Below are positions 24,737-33,311 of a stretch of DNA of 64,000 bases, piece after piece. Position 1 is the stretch's first letter. The number at the start of each line of letters is the position of its first letter. This stretch comes from Aristaeella hokkaidonensis (GTDB lineage Bacteria; Bacillota; Clostridia; Christensenellales; Aristaeellaceae): contig NZ_CP068393.1 in assembly GCF_018128945.1 (NCBI RefSeq), positions 372,001 through 436,000 of the forward strand, in the 5' to 3' direction. The notes under the pieces were generated by a model. It was not told where the DNA came from, did no database searches, and saw nothing but the letters and a program-made list of their open reading frames with translations. The position numbers and the translations under genes were made by a program.

Positions 24737-25792
24737 TCATTTCCTGTTTTGTTCCAGTATTTCCAAACCCTGTTCCAGGTTTTCTCCAAGGACCTCCTGA
24801 ATCTTTTGGAAATCGTTTTGCTGGTGCAGCCTGTCAAGAACCGCAGCCAGTTCTGTTTTGCCATGCTTCCGGATAAACAAAGCCATGGCTTTTATGGCGT
24901 TTATATCTTTCTCCGCATAGAATCCCTTCCGGCAGCCGGACAGTTCCTCACATCCCCAGCATCCGTCCAGGCCTTTCTCCCTGCAGCAGGCAGTGTTTGG
25001 GCATACGCCGTCAGGAGAACAGGTCGCGTAGGAGCAGGTATTATATGCCGTCCTGCATCCTCCGCACCAGTCCTTCAGAAAACAGTGATTGCAGGACAGG
25101 CCGCAGTACGCAATGGGATCCACACCCTTTCTGGCCTTCTGGCACAGCTTGTTTTTGATGCGGCACATTGCCTCAATATGCATGATCCAGTGTCGGCTGA
25201 AGGGCATCTGAATCAACCCGCGAATATCTTTGCCGCACCAGTAATCGATCAGCCAGAAGGCATCCTCGTCATTGCTGACACAACGGCTGCCGATCAGCCT
25301 TTCCCGATCCGCATCGGAGAACTTCCGCTTCAGATCCTTGTATTCCAGTTTTCCCAGCAATCCATTTGTCGATTCCATAACAGCCCTGCAGTATTCAAAT
25401 ACCGCTTTCACATCAAGCTGCTCTGAAAAGTGCGCAATTTCCGCGCCTTTCAGTTCATTGCCGGTAGTAATGAGCGGACTCTTTGTTTTTTTCAGCCAGC
25501 CGTCTGTAAACAGGACCTGGTCATCCTGAGCGATCAATGTATGGGCGACAATATCCTCGATCCGGAAGATGTGCCACATGGAATAAGCCAGAGTCTTGCT
25601 GTGATATCCTTCAGCCCCGGCAAACGGCATCTGGTAAAACGCTTCCGCCGGAAATGTCTTCACAATGGATGAGATCTGCCCGAACAGTTCATCTCTTAAT
25701 TCAAACAGGACGTCCAGTCCTTCCCGGAAACTTGCTTCTTTTCCGATCAAAGACTGCATTCTTTTGTTCTTTTCAGCCCAGTCCTTATTCAT
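24737..25792 (-). CDS. DinB-like domain fused to Cys-rich DUF3795-type domain
   Basis: 351 residues. Residues 1-220 look like a DinB/YfiT-type four-helix bundle (LFELRDELFGQISSIVKTFP, then SKTLAYSMWHIFRIEDIVAH and FSRHWIMHIEAMCRIKNKL), with His residues suited to metal binding. Residues 228-300 are rich in Cys (YCGLSCNHCFLKDWCGGCR, CSPDGVCPNTACCREKGLDG, CWGCEELSGC), as in DUF3795, probably a metal or Fe-S site. The C terminus is helical. AGAGGT lies 5 nt before the ATG. Function unknown; the two parts are usually separate proteins. Confidence 0.75.
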   Translation of the reverse strand: MNKDWAEKNKRMQSLIGKEASFREGLDVLFELRDELFGQISSIVKTFPAEAFYQMPFAGAEGYHSKTLAYSMWHIFRIEDIVAHTLIAQDDQVLFTDGWLKKTKSPLITTGNELKGAEIAHFSEQLDVKAVFEYCRAVMESTNGLLGKLEYKDLKRKFSDADRERLIGSRCVSNDEDAFWLIDYWCGKDIRGLIQMPFSRHWIMHIEAMCRIKNKLCQKARKGVDPIAYCGLSCNHCFLKDWCGGCRTAYNTCSYATCSPDGVCPNTACCREKGLDGCWGCEELSGCRKGFYAEKDINAIKAMALFIRKHGKTELAAVLDRLHQQNDFQKIQEVLGENLEQGLEILEQNRK

Positions 25793-25944
25793 CTGATACC
25801 TCTCCGTTTCATAATGATTCTGTTATACGGCAGATACTCAAACTGATAGAGATCCAGTATTCCAGGTAAATCGTTCTTCATGGTCAGGACTATCAAAGAC
25901 TACAGCGCTATGATAAGGCTGGGATAATCATAGAAATATCACTA

Positions 25945-26313
25945 TTATTTCTGTAGTTTCCCTTTGATGATCTCTTTTGCTTCCTCATACACAGCGCATT
26001 TCTCGTATCCTTTGGTAAGCGTTGTTTTTATATGGAATGAGTGGCTTTCGAGACGATAAGGATAACCGCCTCCACCAAGAAGCCGTCCGATATGTTTTTC
26101 TCCCAGGTAAATCTCACATGGGGTAATGGCCGCAAAACCATATTCACACTCAAATCCGATGAAGTCCCTGCATTTGGGACAAAAGTACATGAAATTGGCG
26201 CTGATCGGGATTACATATTCTGATTTGCAGCTGTTACAAACAATCTTTTTTGTGTATGTCATAACTTCTGTATCATTCTTTCTGCCTGTGATCAGACTAA
26301 GGATGCTTTTCAT
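25945..26313 (-). CDS. Uncharacterised zinc-ribbon protein
   Basis: 122 residues. A CxxC pair (IVCNSCKSEY) and a second (YFCPKCRDF), about 20 residues apart, form a zinc ribbon near residues 25-50. The rest is a beta-rich domain (EIYLGEKHIGRLLGGGGYPY, HSFHIKTTLTKGYEKCAVYE) of no recognised family. ATG at 26313 is chosen because TGGAG lies 8 nt before it; an upstream frame extension has no site. Confidence 0.65.
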   Translation of the reverse strand: MKSILSLITGRKNDTEVMTYTKKIVCNSCKSEYVIPISANFMYFCPKCRDFIGFECEYGFAAITPCEIYLGEKHIGRLLGGGGYPYRLESHSFHIKTTLTKGYEKCAVYEEAKEIIKGKLQK

Positions 26314-26406
26314 TATTGATTCTCCAATAGAGTTAACATGATCAATAATCTTCCGAGATTTCCCTCCAATAAATGTCCAGACAAGCCGGCATTTGCCCAA
26401 AACTCT

Positions 26407-27021
26407 TCAGAATATGGACAGCAACTCTGACAAGTTATTCACTTCATATCCGGGGGTCTCACAATCTCCCTGAATATTCCAGTACCTTCCGACTCCTTGC
26501 CTGATCCAGACCGTTTTCATTCCCATCTGCTTTGCCGGGACAATATCATTGTCAATACGGTCTCCGATCATGACGGCCTGTTCCGGCGTGCAGCCGGCCC
26601 TGATCAAGGCGATGTTGAAGATCCGGGGATCCGGTTTTGCGACACCTTCCTCAGCCGATGAGACAATCACATCAAAATACCGGCGAATCCCCATTTCTTC
26701 CAGCCTTTTTTCCGCTCCGGGGATCTGATTTGCGATGATTCCTAGCTTATACTTTTTCTTTAGAATACGGAGGCACTCCATGGTGTCAGGATACAATTCC
26801 TCATACAGGGGAGACCATTCGGGATAATCTACGCCGAGAAGACGGATCACCTCCCTGTGGCCTCTTTTGTTCTGCTTGTAAAACCCGATCGCCCGGGTTT
26901 TGACTTCTTCTACAGACACACCACCTGCTACAGCTATTTTTTGAAAGATGTCATCATATACTTTGGTTTCGTCTACCAAAGTGGAGCCAATATCAAAAAA
27001 CAGCCATTTGACGCCGTCCAT
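26407..27021 (-). CDS. HAD-superfamily hydrolase (YjjG-like)
   Basis: 204 residues. Motif I is FFDIGSTLVDE near residue 7-17, with the nucleophile Asp present and Gly in place of the second Asp, as in many clostridial HADs. Motif II lies in IIANQ, motif III is K of VAKPDPRIF, and motif IV is VMIGDRIDNDIVPAKQMGM. A helical cap follows motif I. It is a phosphatase on an unknown small phosphate ester. ATG at 27021 has GGAGG 5 nt upstream, which decides the start over a longer frame. Confidence 0.88.
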   Translation of the reverse strand: MDGVKWLFFDIGSTLVDETKVYDDIFQKIAVAGGVSVEEVKTRAIGFYKQNKRGHREVIRLLGVDYPEWSPLYEELYPDTMECLRILKKKYKLGIIANQIPGAEKRLEEMGIRRYFDVIVSSAEEGVAKPDPRIFNIALIRAGCTPEQAVMIGDRIDNDIVPAKQMGMKTVWIRQGVGRYWNIQGDCETPGYEVNNLSELLSIF

Positions 27022-27096
27022 GTACTCCTCCACCGATCTTGTTTTTTCTGCCTGCAGCTGTGTGAACATGACCGCTTCTCCGGCAAATGGGATTTG

Positions 27097-27696
27097 TCAT
27101 TTCAGATAATTCTTTATATCCACAACGAACTGATTTCCACAGCGGGTAAGTTCTCCAAGAACACGATCTATTCCTTCCTCGGTGGTATACCAATTGTCCT
27201 TAGTAATATTATAGCAGTGAACCGGCCGCACGATAAAGGATACGTCAGGGAAAGCCATTTGATAGAGCATTAAGCAACGTCGTGCGTGAAATGCCTTGCA
27301 AACAATCATGGCGGTTTTGACTTCCAGGCCTTTCTCATCAATGACTACCCGGGAGAGGAAGGCATTATCGCGTGTGTGTCCGGATTTGTTCTCACCGATG
27401 ACAGCAGAAGCCGGCACTCCATTTTTGAGTAAAACATCTGTGAAGAACTCGCAATCAGAATGATAGTCGCCGTCGTAGATCTCTGCTTTTGAACGAACGC
27501 CGGGCCATTTGTCCCGTTTAACACTGACTCCACTGGAAGGGATTATCCATTTAGCATAGCCTTCCCGATAAAGCAACGCAGCATATTCCGGCTGCTCAGG
27601 GTGTGAGCCTCCGGGAAGAAAGATGGCGTCAACTTTTTGTAATTCATCATCAACAAAGATGTATTTGGAAATATCCGTTATGATTCGGCTCTGCAT
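27097..27696 (-). CDS. YdcF/SanA-type DUF218 domain protein
   Basis: 199 residues, soluble. The DUF218 core is visible: VDAIFLPGGSHPEQPEYAAL followed by LYREGYAKWIIPSSG, then NKSGHTRDNAFLSRVVIDEK and VCKAFHARRCLMLYQMAFPD. Members include ElyC and SanA, linked to envelope integrity, and cytoplasmic YdcF, which binds SAM in vitro; the reaction is not settled. There is no membrane segment, so a cytoplasmic form is likely. AAAGGA lies 6 nt before the ATG. Confidence 0.85.
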   Translation of the reverse strand: MQSRIITDISKYIFVDDELQKVDAIFLPGGSHPEQPEYAALLYREGYAKWIIPSSGVSVKRDKWPGVRSKAEIYDGDYHSDCEFFTDVLLKNGVPASAVIGENKSGHTRDNAFLSRVVIDEKGLEVKTAMIVCKAFHARRCLMLYQMAFPDVSFIVRPVHCYNITKDNWYTTEEGIDRVLGELTRCGNQFVVDIKNYLK

Positions 27697-27820
27697 ATTA
27701 TTCCTTTCGACAAATCCTGATTTGCCTCAACTGATAAAACAATAGTGAGTTTGCCTTTATACGTATGAAGCAATCATACTAAAGCATCTGTTTCAGAGAG
27801 GGAAGACTATGCGGGCAGAG

Positions 27821-28681
27821 TTATGAATCCTGTATGGTTTCCACCAGCAGATTAAGCAGCTGACCTATCAAAGGATTGGATTGAGACTGCTTCCGGCAGA
27901 CAAACAAGATTTCTGTTTCCAAACTGTTTTCAGCAACGGTTCGATACCATATATCCCGGATAACCTGGACCATGGAATGGGGAAGAAGCGCAAGACCGAT
28001 TCCGGACTGCGCCATAGACAACGCTGTCCTGGCATCGTCACAAACGGCCTGGATGGAAGGCAATATGCCCTGATTGTTGAAAGTGTTGTGCAGAAAGGGT
28101 TCATACCTTCGATAGATGATCAGCGGGTAATCTGCCAATTCACCGAGCGTGATATCTCCTTTAACACAGAAATCATCGATGTTGCCGACCGCAATAAATG
28201 ATTCCTTCCGGAGCGGGTGAACATCCAATCCGTCCAGCCGGAGGGGACTTCGCAATAACGCACAATCCAACATTCCCTTCTCCAGTCTTTCCCGCAGCCT
28301 GAATGAAGTGGCATCGGATATTTCAAAAACCAGATTCTCATCTTCTTCATGAAGCCTCGTCAGAACGGGATTCAAAAGAATGGATGTTGAAGGCGTCACG
28401 CCGATACGCAGCGTTTTTTTCTTTCCCTCTTTTGATACCTCCCTGGAGACAGCTCTTTCCAGTGACAGCATAGTTTGGGCCCGCTCATATAACAGTTTTC
28501 CGGCGGATGTCAGTTCGATATTCTTCTTTCCCCGAAGAAAGAGCGTCACACCAAGCTCCTGTTCCAGCATTTTCATATGGTAGCTCAATGGCGGCTGGGA
28601 CAGATTCATTCGCCTTGCCGCTTCACTGATACTTCCTGCATCAACCACTTCCCGGAACATGCGCAGCTGCCGGATCTCCAT
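27821..28681 (-). CDS. LysR-family transcriptional regulator
   Basis: 286 residues, full length. The N-terminal helix-turn-helix is classic (MEIRQLRMFREVVDAGSISE, AARRMNLSQPPLSYHMKMLE, QELGVTLFLRGKKNIELTSA), followed by the effector-binding domain (LRIGVTPSTSILLNPVLTRL). ATG at 28681 has AGGAGG 9 nt upstream. It is divergent from the small membrane protein gene at 28880, whose promoter lies 63 bp from this start; LysR regulators often control the divergent neighbour (inference). Ligand unknown. Confidence 0.95.
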   Translation of the reverse strand: MEIRQLRMFREVVDAGSISEAARRMNLSQPPLSYHMKMLEQELGVTLFLRGKKNIELTSAGKLLYERAQTMLSLERAVSREVSKEGKKKTLRIGVTPSTSILLNPVLTRLHEEDENLVFEISDATSFRLRERLEKGMLDCALLRSPLRLDGLDVHPLRKESFIAVGNIDDFCVKGDITLGELADYPLIIYRRYEPFLHNTFNNQGILPSIQAVCDDARTALSMAQSGIGLALLPHSMVQVIRDIWYRTVAENSLETEILFVCRKQSQSNPLIGQLLNLLVETIQDS

Positions 28682-28743
28682 TTTATTGTACCTCCTGAAT
28701 TCATCCATATAAATATACTATGGATAAGAACCAAAAACAATAT

Positions 28744-28772
28744 TTTACAGATATATCACTCTTCGTTATAAT
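28744..28772 (+). promoter_or_regulatory. Promoter of the small membrane protein gene
   Basis: TTTACA (28744-28749), 17 bp, TATAAT (28767-28772). The -35 is 63 bp from the LysR start codon, so LysR could bind just upstream. Confidence 0.8.
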
Positions 28773-28778
28773 GCCATA

Positions 28779-28857
28779 CGAAGAGAGCGACAGGTTCGCG
28801 GGATCCGCCGGCCCTGCGGTCATCCCAAATGTATCGCTGCTCTTCCTGAGAGATTCA
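28779..28857 (+). promoter_or_regulatory. Structured 5' leader of the small membrane protein gene
   Basis: GAAGAGAGCGA (28780-28790) can pair with TCGCTGCTCTTC (28834-28845) and enclose an inner GC-rich segment around GGATCCGCCGGCCCTGCGG. The leader is about 100 nt from start site to ATG, long for a 69-residue protein. No known riboswitch class is recognised. Confidence 0.4.
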
Positions 28858-28879
28858 CATAAATGAGGAGGAAATAAAT

Positions 28880-29089
28880 ATGAAAAAGAATCTTGAAATT
28901 GCTGTTATAAATTTCTTCGGTATCGCTGCGCTGATTGGTCTGCTCGATCTGCTTGCTGCCCGCTTCAGCTTTGCTGCTTTTACGCAGATCTTCAACAGGC
29001 CCGGCCATATCGCCACTGTCTGCGTATTGGGACTAATCCTGGCTGTCGGCGCCTTCTTCCGTACCCGCAGCAACAAGCAGGATGCATGA
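28880..29089 (+). CDS. Small membrane protein, two predicted helices
   Basis: 69 residues. Two hydrophobic segments (VINFFGIAALIGLLDLLAA, about 9-27, and IATVCVLGLILAVGAFF, about 43-59) flank a short amphipathic stretch FSFAAFTQIFNRPGH; the C terminus RTRSNKQDA is charged. No family is recognised. GAGGAGG lies 8 nt before the ATG, and promoter and terminator both fit, so the gene is very likely real. The divergent LysR gene is the probable regulator. Confidence 0.8.
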   Translation: MKKNLEIAVINFFGIAALIGLLDLLAARFSFAAFTQIFNRPGHIATVCVLGLILAVGAFFRTRSNKQDA

Positions 29090-29108
29090 CGGCGTTTGCC
29101 ACCATTCA

Positions 29109-29144
29109 TTAACAGGACCGGGATTTTACCCGGTCCTGTTTTAA
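29109..29144 (+). terminator. Terminator of the small membrane protein gene
   Basis: Twelve-bp stem AACAGGACCGGG with its complement, six-base loop, then TTTTA. Confidence 0.9.
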
Positions 29145-29276
29145 TTCAGCACAACGGAATCCGGCATGGTTTCATCTGCCATGTATCATAAAAGCACCGG
29201 CCAGTCTCGGGCTGGTGCAGACGGATTAAAGAAAGCTTTATAAATGTCGTGCGGTTAATAATGCCATGAAATGAAG

Positions 29277-29307
29277 AAGTCTGCTGACTCATTGAGTCAG
29301 CAGACTT
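29277..29307 (-). terminator. Hairpin behind the anti-sigma gene
   Basis: Fourteen-bp perfect stem AAGTCTGCTGACTC with its complement and a three-base loop, 13 bases past the anti-sigma stop; the following minus-strand bases CTTCATTT are only moderately T-rich. Confidence 0.65.
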
Positions 29308-29319
29308 GGGACAGAAAAC

Positions 29320-30480
29320 TTATCCATTATCAGCAGGTTCTGTATAGGTATCTGAATAAACATGCACCGCGGACTCTCCAATGCGGACACCCAGATCGTC
29401 CGGCAGTGTTTCCAGGTTCAGCATGGCGCCCCATTCCACTTGCGGCAGCTGATCATAATTAAGGATACCGCTTTCCGCCATGCCCCATTCGATCTCGTTT
29501 CCGTCCCGATCCTGGAATTCAATCTCATTGGAGAAATAGGCATCTTCGAATCGATAACCATCCCGCAGTGTGAAATGTCCTGTAACATATGCTCCTGCCA
29601 CGGTCAGTTGGGCAGTTACCGAATTCAGCGTTAGACCGTTTTCAAAATCAAAAGGCGTTTCAGGCAGATAAGTCTTTTCAGCAATCGGGGCATGTACGGG
29701 TAAGGTGATTTCGAAGGTGTCTTCCCAGCAGTTTAATTCCTTCGGATGATCCACAACTTCCTCCATTACACTCCTGGGTTCGACACTTTGTGGATCATAC
29801 TGTGTCACGATGAAATGGAGCTTTACAGGCAGGGTATCCCCAACTTTCAGACTGTTCAGCGATGCCATGTAATAGGATACACAGTAGCCGTTTTCATCCC
29901 AAAGAGCGTCTCCCATATCTTCGCCATCCTGGTATTCTTCCGGCACATACATGGATATACTGATCCGATAGAAGGGAAGGTTCAGGATATGCGCCGCATC
30001 CAGCCAGCGGGTATCAGAGGGCAATCCCCATTTATCAGCCAGAGCTTTGCCGTTTTCACCGTTGGCGCCTACAGCATCAAATATTTCCTCGCTGATGACA
30101 GCGGTGCTGCCGTCGGTCATGTGAGAGGTGGCTGAACAAAGAGCGATGTGTCCGTCAGTCATAAGTTCATTCACAGTGAATGTGACAGGGCCGACCTGAT
30201 AATCTTTGTGTTCGGTTGCCTTCAGGATTTCCTGGGCTGTTTTTGGAATTTCAAAGCTGTAGAAATCCGTCCAGCCAAGCAGAATGCTTGCGGCAAAAGC
30301 TGTAATGCTGAGACACAGAACAGCGATAACAATAATGAATGTTGCAGATATTTTTTTCACAGGCTTTTCCTCCTCGCCGGAAGCCATGATGCGCTGGGCA
30401 AGCCAAGGGTCGGGTTTCAGGCCGGAAAGCTGACGTTCGACGGAGTTATAGAATTCATCAGCCGATATCTTCTTATTCAT
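29320..30480 (-). CDS. Membrane-anchored anti-sigma factor-like protein (DUF4179-like)
   Basis: 386 residues. A short cytoplasmic part (1-44, ISADEFYNSVERQLSGLKPD) precedes one membrane helix (ATFIIVIAVLCLSITAFAAS), then a large extracellular beta-rich domain. This layout and its position directly after an ECF sigma gene fit the anti-sigma role: it would hold the sigma factor at the membrane until an outside signal releases it. The start overlaps the sigma stop by 8 bases, which implies coupled translation and a fixed ratio. The extracellular part resembles DUF4179/DUF5643 sensors; the signal is unknown. Confidence 0.8.
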   Translation of the reverse strand: MNKKISADEFYNSVERQLSGLKPDPWLAQRIMASGEEEKPVKKISATFIIVIAVLCLSITAFAASILLGWTDFYSFEIPKTAQEILKATEHKDYQVGPVTFTVNELMTDGHIALCSATSHMTDGSTAVISEEIFDAVGANGENGKALADKWGLPSDTRWLDAAHILNLPFYRISISMYVPEEYQDGEDMGDALWDENGYCVSYYMASLNSLKVGDTLPVKLHFIVTQYDPQSVEPRSVMEEVVDHPKELNCWEDTFEITLPVHAPIAEKTYLPETPFDFENGLTLNSVTAQLTVAGAYVTGHFTLRDGYRFEDAYFSNEIEFQDRDGNEIEWGMAESGILNYDQLPQVEWGAMLNLETLPDDLGVRIGESAVHVYSDTYTEPADNG

Positions 30481-30997
30481 CCAGCTCCCTCCCTTCCAGC
30501 AGGCACTTAAGCCTCTCGCGTCCCCGTTTCAATCGACCTGATACAGAAGACTGGGCTATGCCTAAGGCATCAGCTACCTCATTGACTTTCAATCCCTGAT
30601 AATAATGCAGAAGGATCACTTCACGCAGTTTGATCGGAAGTTTCGTAATGGCTATCGTTAACTCTTCATCGTCTTCATCTGTTTGAACTGCTTCATCCGG
30701 CATCATTTCCGGAGTAACCCCGTGGTTAAAGAAGCGAAACCAACCTGAGTGGTTGATGTTGTAGCAAGTATTAATGGCAATCCTCATAATCCATGTTTTC
30801 TCGCTGCTCTCATGCCGATACGTGTCCAGGTTCTGATATACCTTCAGGAAGGTATCCTGTACGGCATCTTCCGCCAGTGTCTTGTCACAAAGATAGAGAT
30901 AACACATATGAAGCACCGGTTTCTGATACTGGTCCACAAGCTTTTCAAACTTCAGATTTCGATCCGGAGCAGTGTCTGGGCCCACAACATTGCTCAC
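30473..30997 (-). CDS. ECF-type RNA polymerase sigma factor
   Basis: 174 residues. Region 2 (LVDQYQKPVLHMCYLYLCDK, AEDAVQDTFLKVYQNLDTYR, then KTWIMRIAINTCYN) and region 4 (LPIKLREVILLHYYQGLKVN, EVADALGIAQSSVSGRLKRG, RERL) are intact. The start is taken as GTG at 30997, because the perfect AGGAGGTGAT lies 7 nt before it, rather than the ATG 8 codons earlier that overlaps this site. It forms an overlapping pair with the anti-sigma gene. No ECF-type autoregulated promoter could be assigned in the 247 bases upstream. Confidence 0.92.
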   Translation of the reverse strand: MSNVVGPDTAPDRNLKFEKLVDQYQKPVLHMCYLYLCDKTLAEDAVQDTFLKVYQNLDTYRHESSEKTWIMRIAINTCYNINHSGWFRFFNHGVTPEMMPDEAVQTDEDDEELTIAITKLPIKLREVILLHYYQGLKVNEVADALGIAQSSVSGRLKRGRERLKCLLEGRELDE

Positions 30998-31194
30998 GTG
31001 ATAATCACCTCCTACATACATTCAGACAAATGAGAGAAGAAAAATATCGTATGTGTGAAAGAAATCCAATTATGTCCACCAGATACCTTTACGGATCACT
31101 AAAGAAACGATCGTAAATCACACAATGCTTCCGACGCTGATGATTGTTATGTGTTTTTTGATTATGACATCATAACAGCCGGAAAGATGCAGAT

Positions 31195-31230
31195 ATAGAA
31201 AGAGACAGGGAAGTGCTCCCTGTCTCCAGT
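31195..31230 (-). terminator. Terminator of the six-helix membrane protein gene
   Basis: Ten-bp stem GAGACAGGGA/TCCCTGTCTC with a five-base loop, followed on the minus strand by TTTCT. Belongs to the dispersed GGAGACAG palindrome group. Confidence 0.8.
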
Positions 31231-31244
31231 CAGAATTTCCGGAA

Positions 31245-31850
31245 TTATTTGCCGAAGTGCCTGTATGCCAGAACCCCGATGGGGAGAAAATAAGCGCACC
31301 AGCATACCAGGGCAATCACTCTGCCATTGCTGGTTTCTCCGTTCGCCATGCCGGTGATTATTCCTGTCATCGGCATGATAAAGCAACCGATAAAGAAGAC
31401 CCCATGGATCATCATCAGGTATTTGAGCCATTTTTCTTCCTTGCTGCCTGCCTGTAATGACAATCCGATAAAGAAAGTGGAGAGGGCCATCATGCCATAC
31501 CCCAGAAGATCATAATTGAAAAGCAGACCGCCCCGCCTGAAGTCCAGGATGCGCAGCGCGTCCTCGCTTAACACGCCAAGCTGCACACTGGTTGTCTGGG
31601 CAAAGTATACCAGGAAGATCAGCACGGCATAGACGGCAGAAAACAACATACCGATCATGGAGACGGCTTTCCGGTCATCGGCACTTTCGTGATGAAAGCC
31701 CGCAGCCATCATGATATAGCCTATCGGCAAGAACATGCAGACAAGGTATGAGCCAAAGGTAAAGTTTATGATCAGGCACACAGCAAAAAGGAAAACGGTA
31801 ACGGCAACAATGGCCGCCCCGATCTTCGGTACTGTTTTGTTCAGATTCAT
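31245..31850 (-). CDS. Six-helix integral membrane protein, unknown function
   Basis: 201 residues with six likely membrane helices (for example IGAAIVAVTVFLFAVCLIIN, VSMIGMLFSAVYAVLIFLV, LKYLMMIHGVFFIGCFIMPM). No charged catalytic motif is visible, and I do not recognise the family. The ribosome binding site is weak. The gene has its own terminator and stands between the ECF sigma unit and the nucleotidyltransferase, without evident link. Confidence 0.75.
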   Translation of the reverse strand: MNLNKTVPKIGAAIVAVTVFLFAVCLIINFTFGSYLVCMFLPIGYIMMAAGFHHESADDRKAVSMIGMLFSAVYAVLIFLVYFAQTTSVQLGVLSEDALRILDFRRGGLLFNYDLLGYGMMALSTFFIGLSLQAGSKEEKWLKYLMMIHGVFFIGCFIMPMTGIITGMANGETSNGRVIALVCWCAYFLPIGVLAYRHFGK

Positions 31851-31917
31851 CTGCAGTTGCCTGCTTTGTCAGAAAAATCAAAGTCGATGTGCTGCCACAA
31901 CCATCATTTCGCAGCAT

Positions 31918-32709
31918 TTATTTAAGATCTTTATAATATTCATACAGCATTTCCTGCGTGACAGGGACTTCATATCCTTCGAGTTCTTTATATACCAATG
32001 CCGTCAGGTTGATAAGCCTTTTCCATAATTCCGACGGGCTTTCCCTGGTGACATAAGTACTCCGAATCGCTGCTTTTTCAGTTTCCGGCAATCTGTCGAT
32101 TTCGCGGTTCCGTCCGCTCTCCAACCTGTAACGGTCGCCCAGCAGATCAATATACAGCGCCCTGGCTGCATCCATTTCCCCAATAGCCCGGAAACAGTTC
32201 CCGCGGCGAATCGCAACAGCGGCATGCATCAGGAAAAACCAGACGACATTACGTGCTTGTTCCATATCCTTCTTCTGCTTATCACCGTAAATCCTGTCAT
32301 CCATCCACTCCAGCGACTGCACCATTTTTTCCTCCACAGTGCCGGAATGGTCAAACAGGACCTTGAAGGCCGGTTTCCATGCCGCTGCGTGTTCATACGT
32401 GCCGTATCCGATGTCAATTTCCAGAAGATCGGATAAGAGGTAATTCTGGAGATGCCTGGATTCATCCTGCTTGAAAAATGCCAGTTCATATTTCGTGGAG
32501 ATCTCACGGCGCATATATTCCATGACTTCAGACATGGATTCGCCAGAATCCAGCGCAATCACAAAATCCAGGTCCGAACGTTCGTCATGAAACCCGTTTG
32601 CACCGGATCCTACCTGGACCAGCGAGACTATTTTGTCGCACTGACTGGCAACTGAAAGGATATAATCAAAGGCGTTCTGCCTGTCCTGCACGCTGAAAAC
32701 CATACACAT
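31918..32709 (-). CDS. Nucleotidyltransferase, aminoglycoside adenylyltransferase-like
   Basis: 263 residues. The nucleotidyltransferase core is clear: QVGSGANGFHDERSDLDFVI gives GS and the D-x-D metal pair. The helical C-terminal part (QARNVVWFFLMHAAVAIRRG, RAIGEMDAARALYIDLLGDR) is like that of aminoglycoside 6-adenylyltransferases and related cassette proteins. Substrate not assignable from sequence. ATG at 32709 is chosen with AAAGGA 9 nt upstream; the longer frame lacks a site. Confidence 0.8.
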   Translation of the reverse strand: MCMVFSVQDRQNAFDYILSVASQCDKIVSLVQVGSGANGFHDERSDLDFVIALDSGESMSEVMEYMRREISTKYELAFFKQDESRHLQNYLLSDLLEIDIGYGTYEHAAAWKPAFKVLFDHSGTVEEKMVQSLEWMDDRIYGDKQKKDMEQARNVVWFFLMHAAVAIRRGNCFRAIGEMDAARALYIDLLGDRYRLESGRNREIDRLPETEKAAIRSTYVTRESPSELWKRLINLTALVYKELEGYEVPVTQEMLYEYYKDLK

Positions 32710-32872
32710 TGCTTCGATTCCTTTCATAAATACTCGATTTATCAACAATCGATTCACTTTAAAGGTTTGTCTTGTCACAACAAGTTCTGCATAAGTGTTA
32801 TTGTTTTATCATTCTGACTTCCACAATTGGGGAACCAGTCCTGATTTGCTTACAGCTAATCAATTCCCAAAC

Positions 32873-33256
32873 TTAAACAGTCAGTTCAATCAGATTGTCC
32901 TCGACAGCCACAATACAGGACTCATAATAGCCATCGCCTGTTGTCCTGGGCCCACTGACAATCTCATAGCCATCGGCTTTCATCTGAGCAGTCAGTTCAT
33001 TAACCTTTTCTTTACTTCCCACAGAAAAAGCAATATGGGAATATCCCGACCGGTCCGGTTCCTTTTTGGGATCCGCCATGCCGGGCTTATTCATGATTTC
33101 AAGCCTGGAACCATCATCGAAAGAGATAAAATATGAGCGGAATCCGGTTTTTTCATTATGGTATCCGTTATTGGAAGTTCCGCTGAAATACTTCAGAAAG
33201 AAATCCCGGGCCTTTTCCAGGTCGGCAACAAATATTGCTGCATGATCAATTCTCAT
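32873..33256 (-). CDS. VOC-family (glyoxalase/bleomycin-resistance-like) protein
   Basis: 127 residues with two beta-alpha-beta-beta-beta modules: RIDHAAIFVADLEKARDFFL and GYSHIAFSVGSKEKVNELTA. Metal-site candidates are H4 and E54 (SRLEIMN) in the first module, with H74 (YSHIAF) and E125 (LIELTV) in the second. Members include glyoxalase I-like isomerases and antibiotic-binding proteins; the role here is open. AAGGAG lies 6 nt before the ATG. Confidence 0.88.
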   Translation of the reverse strand: MRIDHAAIFVADLEKARDFFLKYFSGTSNNGYHNEKTGFRSYFISFDDGSRLEIMNKPGMADPKKEPDRSGYSHIAFSVGSKEKVNELTAQMKADGYEIVSGPRTTGDGYYESCIVAVEDNLIELTV

Positions 33257-33311
33257 CTGAGTCTCCTTCCACAGACTGTCTTTTATTCGTTATTTCGTGA
33301 TACAAGATCCG

